A stretch of 64,000 bases of DNA from Rhodoferax sp. (GTDB lineage: Bacteria; Pseudomonadota; Gammaproteobacteria; Burkholderiales; Burkholderiaceae_C), in contig PKWM01000005.1 of assembly GCA_003133245.1 (NCBI GenBank), positions 24,525-88,524 of the forward strand. The letters run 5' to 3'. Every line of letters begins with the position of its first letter. Position 1 is the stretch's first letter. The position numbers were made by a program, and so were the translations under genes. This document shows, piece by piece, positions 47,459-58,308 of the stretch. Below the pieces are notes generated by a model. The model saw only the letters and a program-made list of their open reading frames with translations, was not told the DNA's origin and did not search any database.

Positions 47459-48117
47459 TGACCACCACCATTGCCAAAAAAGACATTCAAAAGCTTCAGC
47501 GTACCATCATCGATGGCCTGGAAGACGTGAAAGCCCAGAACATTGCGGTGTTCGACACCGAGCACCTCTCGGCTTTGTTTGAGCGCGTGATCATCGCCTC
47601 GGGCACTTCCAACCGCCAAACCAAGGCCCTCGCGGCCAGTGTGCGCGATGCCGTGCGCGATGCCGGTTTCGGTAAACCCCGCATCGAGGGCGAGACCAAC
47701 GGCGAGTGGATTATTGTGGATTGCGGCGCAGCCGTGGTGCATATCATGCAGCCCAATTTTCGCCAGTACTACAACCTCGAAGAGTTGTGGGGTGACAAAC
47801 CGGTGCGTCTGAAGTTTGGCGCTGCCAAGCCAGCGGCCAAAGAAGTTGCTAAGCCCGTCAAGGCAGCCACCAAACCTGCGACTGATCTGAAGCGCTCCAA
47901 TGCCGCCAAAAAGGGTGTGGCAGAGGCTTTCCCGTCCAAGGCACAGGTGAAGAAGTCGCTGGCGGCCAAGTCGGCTGTTGCCAAAACCCCGGTGAAGAAA
48001 GCGGCGGCGAAGAAAGCCGCGGCAACGTCTGCTGTCAAGAAGGCAGAAGCCAAGACCGCCGTCAAGGTGGCGGTCAAGAAAACACCGGCCAGGAAGACGG
48101 CAACGCGCAAAGCCTGA
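47458..48117 (+). CDS. rsfS: Ribosomal silencing factor RsfS with long Lys/Ala-rich tail
   Basis: RsfS (Iojap) binds uL14 on the 50S subunit and blocks joining of subunits in starvation. The domain occupies residues 1-120 (KLQRTIIDGLEDVKAQNIAV, GEWIIVDCGAAVVHIMQP, and YYNLEELWGDKP). Beyond it lies a 99-residue tail built from Ala, Lys, Val, Thr and Pro (AVAKTPVKKAAAKKAAATS and similar), very like bacterial histone H1-like proteins. Typical RsfS is 105-130 residues. ATG 47458 overlaps the nadD stop; a TTG one codon earlier is also open. No frameshift is visible: the tail is in frame and ends in a normal TGA. Confidence 0.9.
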   Translation: MTTTIAKKDIQKLQRTIIDGLEDVKAQNIAVFDTEHLSALFERVIIASGTSNRQTKALAASVRDAVRDAGFGKPRIEGETNGEWIIVDCGAAVVHIMQPNFRQYYNLEELWGDKPVRLKFGAAKPAAKEVAKPVKAATKPATDLKRSNAAKKGVAEAFPSKAQVKKSLAAKSAVAKTPVKKAAAKKAAATSAVKKAEAKTAVKVAVKKTPARKTATRKA

Positions 48118-48129
48118 TCCGGAGTTGCC

Positions 48130-48597
48130 GTGCGTCTGGTGATTGTTGCGGTAGGTCAACGTGTGCCAGACTGGGCACAGGTGGCGTGGGACGACTACGC
48201 CAAGCGCTTTCCTTACGAAATCAAGCTGGAGCTTAAGACGGTCAAAACCGAACCCCGTGGCTTCAAGACCGTTGAAGCGCTGGTGGCAGCGGAACGCGTC
48301 CGCATCGAGGCGGTCTTGCCCAAAGGCTGCCGCATCGTCGCACTGGACGAACGTGGAGCTGCGCTGACCACGCTGGCCCTGGCCGCCAAACTGCAACACT
48401 GGCAATTGGAAAACGACGCTGTGGCGCTGGTGATTGGCGGGCCCGATGGGCTCGACACGGCGTTCAAGCAATCGGCGCATGAGCGCATCCGCTTGTCGGA
48501 TTTGACGCTGCCGCATGCTTTTGCGCGGGTGCTGCTGGTTGAACAGTTATACCGGGCCTGGTCCATCAACGCCAATCATCCCTACCACCGTGAATAA
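48130..48597 (+). CDS. rlmH: 23S rRNA pseudouridine(1915) N3-methyltransferase RlmH
   Basis: A 155-residue SPOUT methyltransferase that methylates pseudouridine 1915, the residue made by RluD (4.0-5.1 kb). [26 protein letters not shown] opens the protein (shown by region), and the SAM-binding [13 protein letters not shown], with [23 protein letters not shown] at the end, is typical. The start is GTG 48130 with GGAG seven bases upstream. The stop overlaps the maf start by eight bases. Confidence 0.95.
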   Translation: MRLVIVAVGQRVPDWAQVAWDDYAKRFPYEIKLELKTVKTEPRGFKTVEALVAAERVRIEAVLPKGCRIVALDERGAALTTLALAAKLQHWQLENDAVALVIGGPDGLDTAFKQSAHERIRLSDLTLPHAFARVLLVEQLYRAWSINANHPYHRE

Positions 48598-49231
48598 GTT
48601 CATTTACCTTGCGTCGCAAAGCCCACGGCGGCGTGAATTGCTCGATCAACTCGGCGTGCGCCATGAATTGTTGTTGCCCGATAGCGACGAAGACGCCGAA
48701 ACACTCGAACGGGTGTGGCCCAACGAGGCACCGATCACTTACGTCAAGCGGGTGACGCAGTTCAAACTGGACGCGGCCTTGCAGCGGCTCAAGCGCCGAG
48801 GGCTGCCGTCGGCACCGGTGCTGTGCTCGGACACGACGGTCGCCTTGGGCCGCACAATTTATGGCAAGCCAGTTGATGTGGCCGACGCGACCCGAATGTT
48901 GACAGAACTTTCCGGCACGACGCATCGCGTCTTGACAGCGGTCGCTCTGGGCACGGCGCGCAGACATGCCGAGGTGCTGAGTGAGTCGCGGGTAACGTTT
49001 GCTGCGATGAGCCCGCGCCAGATTCGGTCTTATGTCGATTCCGGTGAACCACTGGGCAAGGCCGGTGCCTATGCCGTGCAGGGCCGGGCGGCGGCGTTCA
49101 TTTCCCATATTTCAGGCAGTTATTCTGGCATCATGGGGCTGCCGCTGTTTGAGACCGCGCAACTGCTCAAAAATTTTGAGTCCTTGCGGGACAGTCCGAA
49201 GCGAAGCGTAGCTCTGTCCTCAACTGATTAA
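48590..49231 (+). CDS. maf: Maf-family nucleoside triphosphate pyrophosphatase
   Basis: A 213-residue Maf protein, probably the dTTP/UTP pyrophosphatase (YhdE) subtype, that removes non-canonical or excess pyrimidine triphosphates. [45 protein letters not shown] and [14 protein letters not shown] are all family blocks. Start is GTG 48590 inside the end of rlmH; an earlier open start at 48515 adds residues without similarity. rng follows after three bases, as in E. coli where maf (yhdE) and rng are also linked. Confidence 0.92.
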   Translation: MNKFIYLASQSPRRRELLDQLGVRHELLLPDSDEDAETLERVWPNEAPITYVKRVTQFKLDAALQRLKRRGLPSAPVLCSDTTVALGRTIYGKPVDVADATRMLTELSGTTHRVLTAVALGTARRHAEVLSESRVTFAAMSPRQIRSYVDSGEPLGKAGAYAVQGRAAAFISHISGSYSGIMGLPLFETAQLLKNFESLRDSPKRSVALSSTD

Positions 49232-49234
49232 GCC

Positions 49235-50710
<1,476 letters not shown>

Positions 50711-50728
50711 CTGCAATTAAAGTCTGAC

Positions 50729-51478
50729 ATGCCAAGCCTTGTCACTGCCAATCGACGACCGATTCCGATTCTGGTGTACCACCAGATTGAGATTGCACCA
50801 CCCAAGGGTGCTGTTTTTCGCAGTTTGTATGTTTCACCTGCTGCCTTTGCTCGGCAGATGGCTTTCCTGAGGCTGCTGGGTTACCGTGGCTTGTCACTGT
50901 CGGCACTGCTGCCGTATTTGATGGGTGAACGCGCTGGCAAGGTGGTGGGCATCACGTTTGATGATGGCTACTTGAATAATTTGACCTATGCCCTGCCAGT
51001 ATTGGTGAATTATGATTTTTCCTCGACTTGTTACGCCGTGAGCCAGCAGCTTGGCAAGACCAACGGGTGGGATTGCGAAGCTGGTATCGCTCAAACACCG
51101 CTCATGAACAATGCGCAACTGCGGCAATGGTGCGCCGGTGGGCAAGAGGTCGGGGCGCATACACGCCATCATGTGCGGCTGACACAATCCGATGCTGTAA
51201 AAAGTCTGCAGGAAATCTGCGGGAGTAAAACAGAACTCGAAGCCTTAACCGGTTCTGCGGTACGGAATTTTTGTTACCCCTACGGTGACTACGACTCAGA
51301 CCATGTCGCAATGGCGCGCTCGGCTGGGTTTGCATCAGCGACAACCACGCAGCGTGGCCGATGCCAGACCGGTGAGGACCTGCTGCAATTGCCACGTGTG
51401 CCAGTGCTGCGTTCAACCACATTACCTTTGTTCTGGCTTAAGGTGGCCACGGGCTATGAAGATCGGCGGCGCTCGTGA
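50729..51478 (+). CDS. Polysaccharide deacetylase (NodB/CE4 family)
   Basis: A 249-residue CE4 deacetylase. Motif 1 TFDDGYLNN supplies the catalytic Asp and metal Asp, motif 2 HTRHH supplies the metal histidines, and NFCYPYGDYDSD matches motif 3. No signal peptide is evident, so a cytoplasmic role in modifying a lipid-linked sugar or LPS is likely. It overlaps the following glycosyltransferase by four bases (GTGA) and together with msbA and the downstream genes forms a glycan locus. The exact substrate is unknown. Confidence 0.85.
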   Translation: MPSLVTANRRPIPILVYHQIEIAPPKGAVFRSLYVSPAAFARQMAFLRLLGYRGLSLSALLPYLMGERAGKVVGITFDDGYLNNLTYALPVLVNYDFSSTCYAVSQQLGKTNGWDCEAGIAQTPLMNNAQLRQWCAGGQEVGAHTRHHVRLTQSDAVKSLQEICGSKTELEALTGSAVRNFCYPYGDYDSDHVAMARSAGFASATTTQRGRCQTGEDLLQLPRVPVLRSTTLPLFWLKVATGYEDRRRS

Positions 51479-52638
51479 CCGATACCAAAAGACGTTTGCG
51501 CATTGCCGTGTTGAATCGGGTGTTTTCACCCATCGGTGGCGGGGCCGAGCGTTACTCAATCGCGCTGGTCGAACAATTGGCTGCGCGCCATGAAATTCAC
51601 GTATTTGCCCAGCAAATTGACCATCAGTGGCCGGGTGTGACTTACCACACCGTGTCAAAGCCACTGGTAAGGTCGGGCTGGCTTAATCAGCTCTGGTACG
51701 CCAGCGCCACCTGGTGGGCCACGCGGCGGGGTTTTGACGTGGTGCATTCGCATGAGAACATCTGGCATGGGCAGGTGCAGACGGTGCATGTGTTGCCCGT
51801 GAAGTACAAACTGTTTCATGGCCGCACCGGTTGGCGCTTGGCGCTGCAATGGCTGAAGGTCGCGACCAGTCTGCGTCTCATGACCTATCTTGGGATGGAG
51901 CACGTTCGTTTTTCAAACGCCGGCAGTCGCCGTATCGTGGTCACATCAAACGCCATGATGAATCAGATGGCCTGCACTTACCCTGCCACGGTACCCGCGT
52001 TGCGGCTTGTGTCACCGGGTGTGACGATGACTGGAGCACTTGCAACAACCGAACAGCAGATTGCAGCGCGCCAGAGAATGCACTTGCCACCGACCGGACT
52101 CGGGATTTTGTTTGTCGGCAATGACTACCGCAAGAAGGGGTTGACGACCCTGATCAAGGCATTGGCAGAACTGTCTGGCAACACATGGTTGGCGGTGGTC
52201 GGCAATGCCGCACAAAGTGCTGAATTCAAGGCACAGGCAATGGCAGGCGGTGTCACTGATCGGGTGTTTTTCTTGGGTAGCTTGAAGGATGTCAACGATG
52301 CTTATTTGGCCGTTGATTGCCTGGCTCATCCAACGCTGGAAGATAGCTTTGGCATGGTGGTGCTGGAAGCCATGGCGCATGGACTGCCGGTGATCGTTAG
52401 CAGTGCGCGTTACTGTGGTATTTCGGACCTGCTGACGGACGGAGTCAATGCCATTCTTCTTGCGGAGCCCCGTGATTCGAAAGCCTTGGCTAGTGCTTTA
52501 TGCCGTGTCATTCAGACGCCATCTTTGCGTTGTGATTTGGCTGAGGCGGCCATGGCCTTTGCCAGATCTCATCAGTGGTTGGCAGTTGCCTTGCAGCAAG
52601 AGATGATATATTTTTCGCTGCTGGACGCGAAGGTTTAA
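51475..52638 (+). CDS. Glycosyltransferase family 4 (LPS core WaaG-like)
   Basis: A 387-residue GT-B enzyme. The N-terminal SPIGGGAERYSIALVEQLA and the C-terminal EDSFGMVVLEAMAHGLPVI nucleotide-sugar motif (E-x7-E) identify GT4. The sequence recalls WaaG, which adds a glucose to the LPS inner core, but specificity is not provable here. It is translated from GTG 51475, coupled with the deacetylase. Its last four bases overlap the end of convergent msbA. Confidence 0.85.
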   Translation: MTDTKRRLRIAVLNRVFSPIGGGAERYSIALVEQLAARHEIHVFAQQIDHQWPGVTYHTVSKPLVRSGWLNQLWYASATWWATRRGFDVVHSHENIWHGQVQTVHVLPVKYKLFHGRTGWRLALQWLKVATSLRLMTYLGMEHVRFSNAGSRRIVVTSNAMMNQMACTYPATVPALRLVSPGVTMTGALATTEQQIAARQRMHLPPTGLGILFVGNDYRKKGLTTLIKALAELSGNTWLAVVGNAAQSAEFKAQAMAGGVTDRVFFLGSLKDVNDAYLAVDCLAHPTLEDSFGMVVLEAMAHGLPVIVSSARYCGISDLLTDGVNAILLAEPRDSKALASALCRVIQTPSLRCDLAEAAMAFARSHQWLAVALQQEMIYFSLLDAKV

Positions 52639-54437
52639 AGTTTATCTCCAACCGGGTTTGTGGCTCCGTCGTGTAAGCCGAGTTTGTAAAGCCGGGCATA
52701 CTGTCCGCCCCGCTGCATCAACTCGCTGTGACTGCCGATTTCAACGATTTGACCAGCCTCCATGACCACAATCCGGTTGGCACGGTGTACGGTGGAGAGC
52801 CGGTGGGCAATGACCAGTGTGGTGCGGTTTTGCATGAGTCCATCGAGGGCATCCTGAACCGCTCGCTCGGACTCCGAGTCGAGCGCCGAGGTGGCTTCGT
52901 CGAGGATGAGGATAGGAGCATTCTTGTAAAGCGCCCGGGCAATGGCAAGGCGCTGTCTTTGGCCACCGGAGAGTTGTGTTGCGTTGTGGCCGACCAAGGT
53001 GTCGATTCCATTGGGCAGTTCTTCAACCAGTGCCATCAGGTGAGCCGCTTGAAGACATTGCATGACTTTGCTGCGGTTGATCTGAGCGCCCAGCGCCACG
53101 TTGGCCGCGATGCTGTCATTGACCATGACGACCTGCTGACTCACATAAGCAAACTGGGAGCGCAAGGATTCCAGCGACCATTCCCGTACATCATGACCAT
53201 CCAGACAAACTCGACCTGAACTGATATCAACAAAGCGCGTCAGCAGATTGACCAATGTGGTCTTGCCTGAGCCGGAGGCGCCGACCAGCGCAACCGTCTC
53301 ACCTGAGGCCACCGACAAGTTTAGGGCCTTGATGGCCGGCGTCGAGTCGGAAGAATAGAGGACGCTGACTTGTTCGAACCGAATGTCGCCGCTGGCCCTT
53401 GGTTTGGTGAAATGGCCCTCGGTTTCGTTGGGCGTTGACTCAATCAGGGAGAGAGCCCGTTCGAGTGCGACGAGGCCGCGAGTGATCGGGCTCGACACCT
53501 CAGACAATTGACGGATCGGCGCGATGATCATCAGCATGGCCGTCACGAAAGCTACAAAGCCACCCACGGAGGTACCGCTGCTAGCGCTTTGAACCAGGGC
53601 GACCGAGATGACGGCTGACAGGGCTATCGCTGCCAGCATTTGGGTCATGGGCGTCATGGCTGCGCCGGCAACAGTTGATTTCATGGCCAAGTGTCGCAGT
53701 GACTCGCTGAGTTGATCAAAACGCTGCGCTTGTGACGCTTGTGCCGAGTACAAGCGAATGTCTCGATGGGCCAATACGTTTTCTTCCACCACATAGGCCA
53801 ATTTATCAGTTGCTTCTTGATTGGCTTTGGTGAGTCGGTGCAGCCTTCGGGTCAACACCCGCATCACGAATGCAACTGCCGGGAAGAGCGTTGCCACAAT
53901 CAGTGTCAACTTCCAGTTCAGATAAAAAAGATAGCTCGTCAGTGCCAGCAAGGTCAAGCCGTTGCGAGTCAGGCTGAGCAGGGAATTGACCAACATAATG
54001 GATCCGTTTTGCACTTCATAGACCACCGTGTTGGACAGTGCACTGGAGGATTGCTCGGAAAACAATTTAAGGTGGGCCACCAAAATCTTGTTGAACATGG
54101 CTTGACGCATGGCCAGCAGGCCGTGGTTGGTAATTTTGGTTAAACCAATTTGAGACACGTAACCGGCCAGACTGCGTACGCCAAATAACAACAAGAGTGC
54201 GGCCGGAACGGTCCAGAGTTCCAACTCACCGTGCTGGAAGCCACGATCCAGCAGTGGTTTGAGCAGCGCCGGGATCAAGGGCTCGGTGGCGGCGCCCACG
54301 ACGGCCCCGATTGCAACGATGGCCCAGGTTCCCGTTAGCTTGCCAAAATAAGGCGTGAAACGGTGCAGCCGATGCCAAATGCTACCGCTGGACACTGCAT
54401 CGAAGGCAGACTTAATGGACTCTTTTAATTTAGTCAT
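52635..54437 (-). CDS. msbA: Lipid A export ATP-binding/permease MsbA
   Basis: A 600-residue half-transporter that flips lipid A-core across the inner membrane. It has an N-terminal six-helix ABC membrane domain (to about 330; VAIGAVVGAATEPLIPALL and FYLNWKLTLIVATLFPAVAF are two helices) and an ABC ATPase domain with VGASGSGKTTLV, LSGGQRQRLAIARAL and ILILDEATSALDSE. The LPS neighbourhood supports MsbA rather than a drug exporter. ATG 54437 starts the protein. The upstream GT2 gene on the same strand stops ten bases before it (54447), so it may head a long transcript. Confidence 0.9.
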   Translation of the reverse strand: MTKLKESIKSAFDAVSSGSIWHRLHRFTPYFGKLTGTWAIVAIGAVVGAATEPLIPALLKPLLDRGFQHGELELWTVPAALLLLFGVRSLAGYVSQIGLTKITNHGLLAMRQAMFNKILVAHLKLFSEQSSSALSNTVVYEVQNGSIMLVNSLLSLTRNGLTLLALTSYLFYLNWKLTLIVATLFPAVAFVMRVLTRRLHRLTKANQEATDKLAYVVEENVLAHRDIRLYSAQASQAQRFDQLSESLRHLAMKSTVAGAAMTPMTQMLAAIALSAVISVALVQSASSGTSVGGFVAFVTAMLMIIAPIRQLSEVSSPITRGLVALERALSLIESTPNETEGHFTKPRASGDIRFEQVSVLYSSDSTPAIKALNLSVASGETVALVGASGSGKTTLVNLLTRFVDISSGRVCLDGHDVREWSLESLRSQFAYVSQQVVMVNDSIAANVALGAQINRSKVMQCLQAAHLMALVEELPNGIDTLVGHNATQLSGGQRQRLAIARALYKNAPILILDEATSALDSESERAVQDALDGLMQNRTTLVIAHRLSTVHRANRIVVMEAGQIVEIGSHSELMQRGGQYARLYKLGLHDGATNPVGDKL

Positions 54438-54446
54438 TCAATGGTC

Positions 54447-55268
54447 TCACTTCCAAATGAATGCTTGATTGACCCGTTCACCATGAAGTGTCATGCCATA
54501 GGTTGCTAATTCCTCCTTGCGCCACGCTTCACTTTGTCTTTTTGATTTGTATTTTGAAATTTTCCGCTCCAACCAACTTTGTTGAAGCAAATGTCGATCA
54601 TTTACTCGCACTAAAACATCTTGTTCAGATTTACCCAGTTTTTTCTTCATATCATTTTGTGTGATCGAACCGAAATGATGCAACCAGACCCTTCCGTTGA
54701 TCGCACTTTCAAAGTGTGATTTTGCAAGATCGTGAAAAAAAATGGTATCCTCAAAACCAAGTAGTTTCGGATTTGCTCTGAAATATCCAATCTCTTGAAA
54801 GACGGAACGGTGAATGCAAACACAAACAGCATGTTGAGTATGACGATGAAAAACATTTTTCATTTTTTCACTGGACTCCAGTGCAAATGCATCAAAATCA
54901 TAATTCAACTCGCCTTCCATCATTGCGGGGGAAATAACGGATAAATTATTAGCAATGGCAGTTTCTATTAGATTTTCAATCCACTGATGTGGAACGATCA
55001 AGTCATTATTCATCACCACAGACCATTCGGCTTGTAGATGTAGTATTCCCTGATTCCATGCAACTCCGCAGGCCTGATTGCTCTTGTTGAAAATGCGACC
55101 GCCAAGTTGAAGTGTCAATAGATAATCACGTGTTTCATCGGTCGAGCCGTTATCGACCACTATAATCCGATCCAGTGGGGTACCCGCTTTAATCAGGCTA
55201 TCAACAAAAGTTTTTGTGTAATGAACCGAGTTGTAGCATGCGAAAGTTATCGCGTAATCGTATGTCAT
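54447..55268 (-). CDS. Glycosyltransferase family 2 (rhamnosyltransferase-like)
   Basis: A 273-residue GT-A enzyme. VVDNGSTDETRDYLLTL and the metal-binding MNND tripeptide (in VMNNDLIVPHQ) match family 2 transferases of the WbbL/rhamnosyl type. Base composition is clearly more AT-rich than in the flanking housekeeping genes, pointing to horizontal exchange common in O-antigen loci. The acceptor and donor cannot be inferred from sequence. It stands between msbA and the acetyltransferase with short gaps. Confidence 0.82.
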   Translation of the reverse strand: MTYDYAITFACYNSVHYTKTFVDSLIKAGTPLDRIIVVDNGSTDETRDYLLTLQLGGRIFNKSNQACGVAWNQGILHLQAEWSVVMNNDLIVPHQWIENLIETAIANNLSVISPAMMEGELNYDFDAFALESSEKMKNVFHRHTQHAVCVCIHRSVFQEIGYFRANPKLLGFEDTIFFHDLAKSHFESAINGRVWLHHFGSITQNDMKKKLGKSEQDVLVRVNDRHLLQQSWLERKISKYKSKRQSEAWRKEELATYGMTLHGERVNQAFIWK

Positions 55269-55324
55269 TTTTGATTAGTGGGTTTGATCGTTATGAGCAA
55301 GAGAGTAAGCGGTCGGATGGCTCT

Positions 55325-55939
55325 TCACTTTCTGTTTCTGGCATAAATCAGTAAATTGTTCACTTGGTCAGAACATAGAAGATCGACAACTCCGCGCACT
55401 TCGCTCATTGGCCAGTTCCACCAAGCAGCCTCCAACAAAGCTAGTCGCGTCTCAGCGTCAAATCTATAACGTACAGTGCAGGCAGGATTGCCAACCACAA
55501 CAGCATAGGGCTCGACGTTTCGACTTACAACAGCCCCAGTCCCAACAACCGCTCCGTGTCCAATCGTGACGCCCGAAAGAATGGTGCAATTTGCACACAG
55601 CCACACATCGCTTCCGATGGTGACATCGCCCCTACTAACCCCGAAATCTGGAATATGCCTCGCTTCTTCAAAAAAGGCAGGAAAGGGATAACTGCTGACC
55701 CAGTCGACTCGGTGATTATTGCCTAAGAAAATTTGTACGCCACTGGCGATTGAGCAGTACGATCCTACACGTAATGTGGTTCCTTCGTGGGCATCGTGTA
55801 CTGTGGGAAGTCCATACGTACCTACACCCAATTCATAGCGAGGGTAGTGTTTGCGAAATTTTGCCTGTTGCCGTTCATAGCTTTGGAGTTCCTTTGCCCC
55901 TTGTCGCCAGCGTAGCAGCTTTTGGAGTAGCTTGGTCAT
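55325..55939 (-). CDS. Hexapeptide-repeat O-acetyltransferase (LbH)
   Basis: A left-handed beta-helix acyltransferase of 204 residues. The hexapeptide repeats run from about 65 to 160, including GSYCSIASGVQIFLGNNH, VTIGSDVWLCANCTILSGVTIG (in parts) and VVGTGAVVSRNVEPYAVVVGNPA, with the terminal GNPA typical of VatB/WbbJ-like transferases. It probably acetylates a sugar of the surface polysaccharide. I start at ATG 55939, one base after the stop of the O-antigen ligase; longer open starts lie inside that gene. Confidence 0.82.
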   Translation of the reverse strand: MTKLLQKLLRWRQGAKELQSYERQQAKFRKHYPRYELGVGTYGLPTVHDAHEGTTLRVGSYCSIASGVQIFLGNNHRVDWVSSYPFPAFFEEARHIPDFGVSRGDVTIGSDVWLCANCTILSGVTIGHGAVVGTGAVVSRNVEPYAVVVGNPACTVRYRFDAETRLALLEAAWWNWPMSEVRGVVDLLCSDQVNNLLIYARNRK

Positions 55940-55940
55940 G

Positions 55941-57302
55941 TTACTTGTTGCTCTCAGCACTGCTTCCGGCAAAATGAGAGAGGGGTTTTGGTTCATGGGC
56001 TGCAATGGCGGAAGCACACAGTAATGCAATCATCAAAGCGTAAAAACTGGCCATGTACTTTAAATCGAAAACCTCGGTGCTCAAACTGCTGATAAACACA
56101 CAAAGAGTGAATACGACTCCAATCAAGGAGTTGGCTTGTTGAACACGGCTAGCACTTCGCAACTGGTGCACAAAGACGCCCAAAGGGATCGCGAAAAGCA
56201 TGACTGTCGACACCATACCTGCTATCCCAAATCGGATTGTGTTAGTCACAATTTCATTGTGAAAGCCTGATGTTAAAGCGATTTTAAGACTCTCTTTGGG
56301 GGCGTAGGCAAAGATGTGCGGTGGCAAAGATATTAATTTATTGCTGGTGTCACCAAATCCCATGATTGGATTGTTTCTAAACATGTCAAAGGCTATCCTG
56401 AGAAAAGTAATGCGCCGTCCGATGGAAGTATCTGGTGCAATTCCTACCCATGAATAATCCAGTAGCTCTTGAAAAGCGAGTGTCCAGCGTTGATGTCCAG
56501 TGGATGAGAACGCCAACAATCCCAATCCAAGAACCATAATGAGTCCAACAGCCCAGAGATTAAAACGCGTGCCATTGTCTTTAAATCGTTTTTGCTGGTA
56601 AAGCCAAATCGTGATGACGAAGGGAACAGCAAGCCATCCGGTACGACTTTCTGACATGACAGATAAATAAAACCCAATAGTAGTTCCTAACAATTTGAAG
56701 GTCACCATCGGCTTAGAATCCTTAGTCAGCAAATTGATTGAGATCAAACTGATTAGACCCAATGTTAAAGATGTATACCCAAAAACCAAAGGATCGGCAA
56801 AGTAGGTAGACATTCGATAAGGCCCCCACACTTTGGGTTGTGGGAAATAGAGTTGGTGTAGTAATGTGAGGGTCAAACTACTGGGTGCTGTGTACTGCAA
56901 ATATTTTGCAATATTGATTCGCTCTCGAATAGCAAACAAAAAAATTGCAATGGCCACGAGAAACCGAGAAGCAGAATCATAGTCCGGCCAGACGTGTTTA
57001 CCTCGTAACATTGAACTGAACGCGATAGCACAAGCCGGCCCTAGCAAGGTGAAAACAATTACCGGTTTAAATGTGAGATTGGCATTAAAGTCGCTAAGCA
57101 GCCCGCATTTTTGACACAACAAATAAAGCAAACACAGAAAGGAGCCAAGAATCAGAACTGCGCTAGACCATGAGCGAATAGTTACCAAAAACAGTGGTGC
57201 CAGTCCGAGGAATATTTGCAATATTATTTTGCCTGAGGTTGTCCAGAACGTAACCGGGTAGTGTGTTGGATGCGGCAATGTGGGGCCTCCAGGTGAGTTC
57301 AT
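55941..57302 (-). CDS. O-antigen ligase/polymerase (WaaL/Wzy-like membrane protein)
   Basis: A 453-residue polytopic protein with about ten hydrophobic segments and the family's periplasmic loop containing SESRTGWLAVPFV. It fits the PF04932 O-antigen ligase/polymerase family, joining polysaccharide to lipid A-core or polymerising repeat units; which one cannot be told from sequence. It is AT-rich like the neighbouring GT2. The acetyltransferase begins one base after its stop. ATG 57302 (MNSPGGPTLPHP) is the first start. Confidence 0.78.
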   Translation of the reverse strand: MNSPGGPTLPHPTHYPVTFWTTSGKIILQIFLGLAPLFLVTIRSWSSAVLILGSFLCLLYLLCQKCGLLSDFNANLTFKPVIVFTLLGPACAIAFSSMLRGKHVWPDYDSASRFLVAIAIFLFAIRERINIAKYLQYTAPSSLTLTLLHQLYFPQPKVWGPYRMSTYFADPLVFGYTSLTLGLISLISINLLTKDSKPMVTFKLLGTTIGFYLSVMSESRTGWLAVPFVITIWLYQQKRFKDNGTRFNLWAVGLIMVLGLGLLAFSSTGHQRWTLAFQELLDYSWVGIAPDTSIGRRITFLRIAFDMFRNNPIMGFGDTSNKLISLPPHIFAYAPKESLKIALTSGFHNEIVTNTIRFGIAGMVSTVMLFAIPLGVFVHQLRSASRVQQANSLIGVVFTLCVFISSLSTEVFDLKYMASFYALMIALLCASAIAAHEPKPLSHFAGSSAESNK

Positions 57303-57558
57303 GGAAATTGATTGGTGATCAGATAGACCAGGCCAAAAACAAGCAGCAGTAATCTGCTATGCTGATCCAGGCCATTGGCAGGCTCACAGAAACGGCGGTC
57401 GGGCAAACCAGCAGCAAGCGAAAACTCCAAACAGGGTATGGTTGAGTGGTAGGCAGTGACATGAAGAAAAATGATCTAACTTGAAGCCATCGTGCGGGTC
57501 TTACTTCCACGCCCCTGGGTATTATGACTGTTACTTGCTAAACTCCAACGTCCATCCC
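57303..57558. other. Divergent intergenic region between O-antigen ligase and GT2
   Basis: These 256 bases lie between two oppositely directed genes and should hold promoters for both. A 63-codon frame on the minus strand (57319-57510) has no recognised family features and overlaps the region only in part; I regard it as chance. I see no repeat or RNA gene here. Confidence 0.4.
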
Positions 57559-58308
57559 ATGCCTCTTTCAGTCATCATCATCACCTTCAACGAAGCTTCA
57601 AATATCGAGGCTTGTATTAAGTCGGTTGCCTTTGCCGATGAGGTTATTGTGATGGATTCTGGCAGCACCGACGGGACTGCCGACATGGCGCGCAAACTCG
57701 GTGCCGTGGTACACGTCAGCGCCGACTGGCCGGGTTTTGGTCCACAAAAAAATCGGGCGCTTGAGCTGGCGCAACACCCTTGGGTCTTGTCACTTGACGC
57801 GGATGAGCGGGTGCCACCCGAACTGGCCCGGCAGATTCAACAGGGGATGCTGACAGGCTCAGGCAGCGCTTACGAGGTGCCCCGCTTGACGCAGTTTTGC
57901 GGTCGCTGGATCCATCATTGTGGCTGGACGCCTGACTATGTATTGCGTTTATTCAAGCGTGGCTCGGCGGTTTTCAGCACTGATCTGGTTCATGAGCGGG
58001 TTGTGCTCAGTCAAGGTGAAACCGGTCGGTTGACTTCGCCGTTGTGGCACTACAGTTACCCAACACCAGCCCACTACTGGCGCAAACTTGAGCAATACAG
58101 CCAAGCCTGGGCACAACAACGTTTTGCCAAGGGCCAAAAAACTTCAATGTTACGAGCCGGTTCGGCTGCGGTGTTAGCATTCTCGCGTAGCTATTTTTTC
58201 CGTCTGGGTTTTCTTGACGGTGCCATGGGCTTTGCGGTGTGTACGATGCAGGCTCAAGCCGCGTTTGGAAAATATTTTGCTTTATATTGCTTGAATCAAA
58301 AAAAATGA
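57559..58308 (+). CDS. Glycosyltransferase family 2, LPS core WaaE/KdtX-like
   Basis: A 249-residue GT-A enzyme. SVIIITFNEASNIEACIKSV opens it; the DxD-type motif is in LSLDADERVPPEL, and FGPQKNRALELAQ plus FCGRWIHHCGWTPDYVLRLF match KdtX/WaaE, which adds a glucose to heptose I in some LPS cores. A membrane-associated C-terminal segment (AVLAFSRSYFFRLGF) is also typical. ATG 57559 is preferred; an earlier open frame from 57481 has no family similarity. It ends in an ATGA overlap with tolB, an unusual pairing. Confidence 0.83.
   Translation: MPLSVIIITFNEASNIEACIKSVAFADEVIVMDSGSTDGTADMARKLGAVVHVSADWPGFGPQKNRALELAQHPWVLSLDADERVPPELARQIQQGMLTGSGSAYEVPRLTQFCGRWIHHCGWTPDYVLRLFKRGSAVFSTDLVHERVVLSQGETGRLTSPLWHYSYPTPAHYWRKLEQYSQAWAQQRFAKGQKTSMLRAGSAAVLAFSRSYFFRLGFLDGAMGFAVCTMQAQAAFGKYFALYCLNQKK

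Noticed and set aside
57319..57510. A 63-codon minus-strand frame upstream of the O-antigen ligase
   Set aside because: No family features, no ribosome-binding site and it overlaps the likely divergent promoter region.
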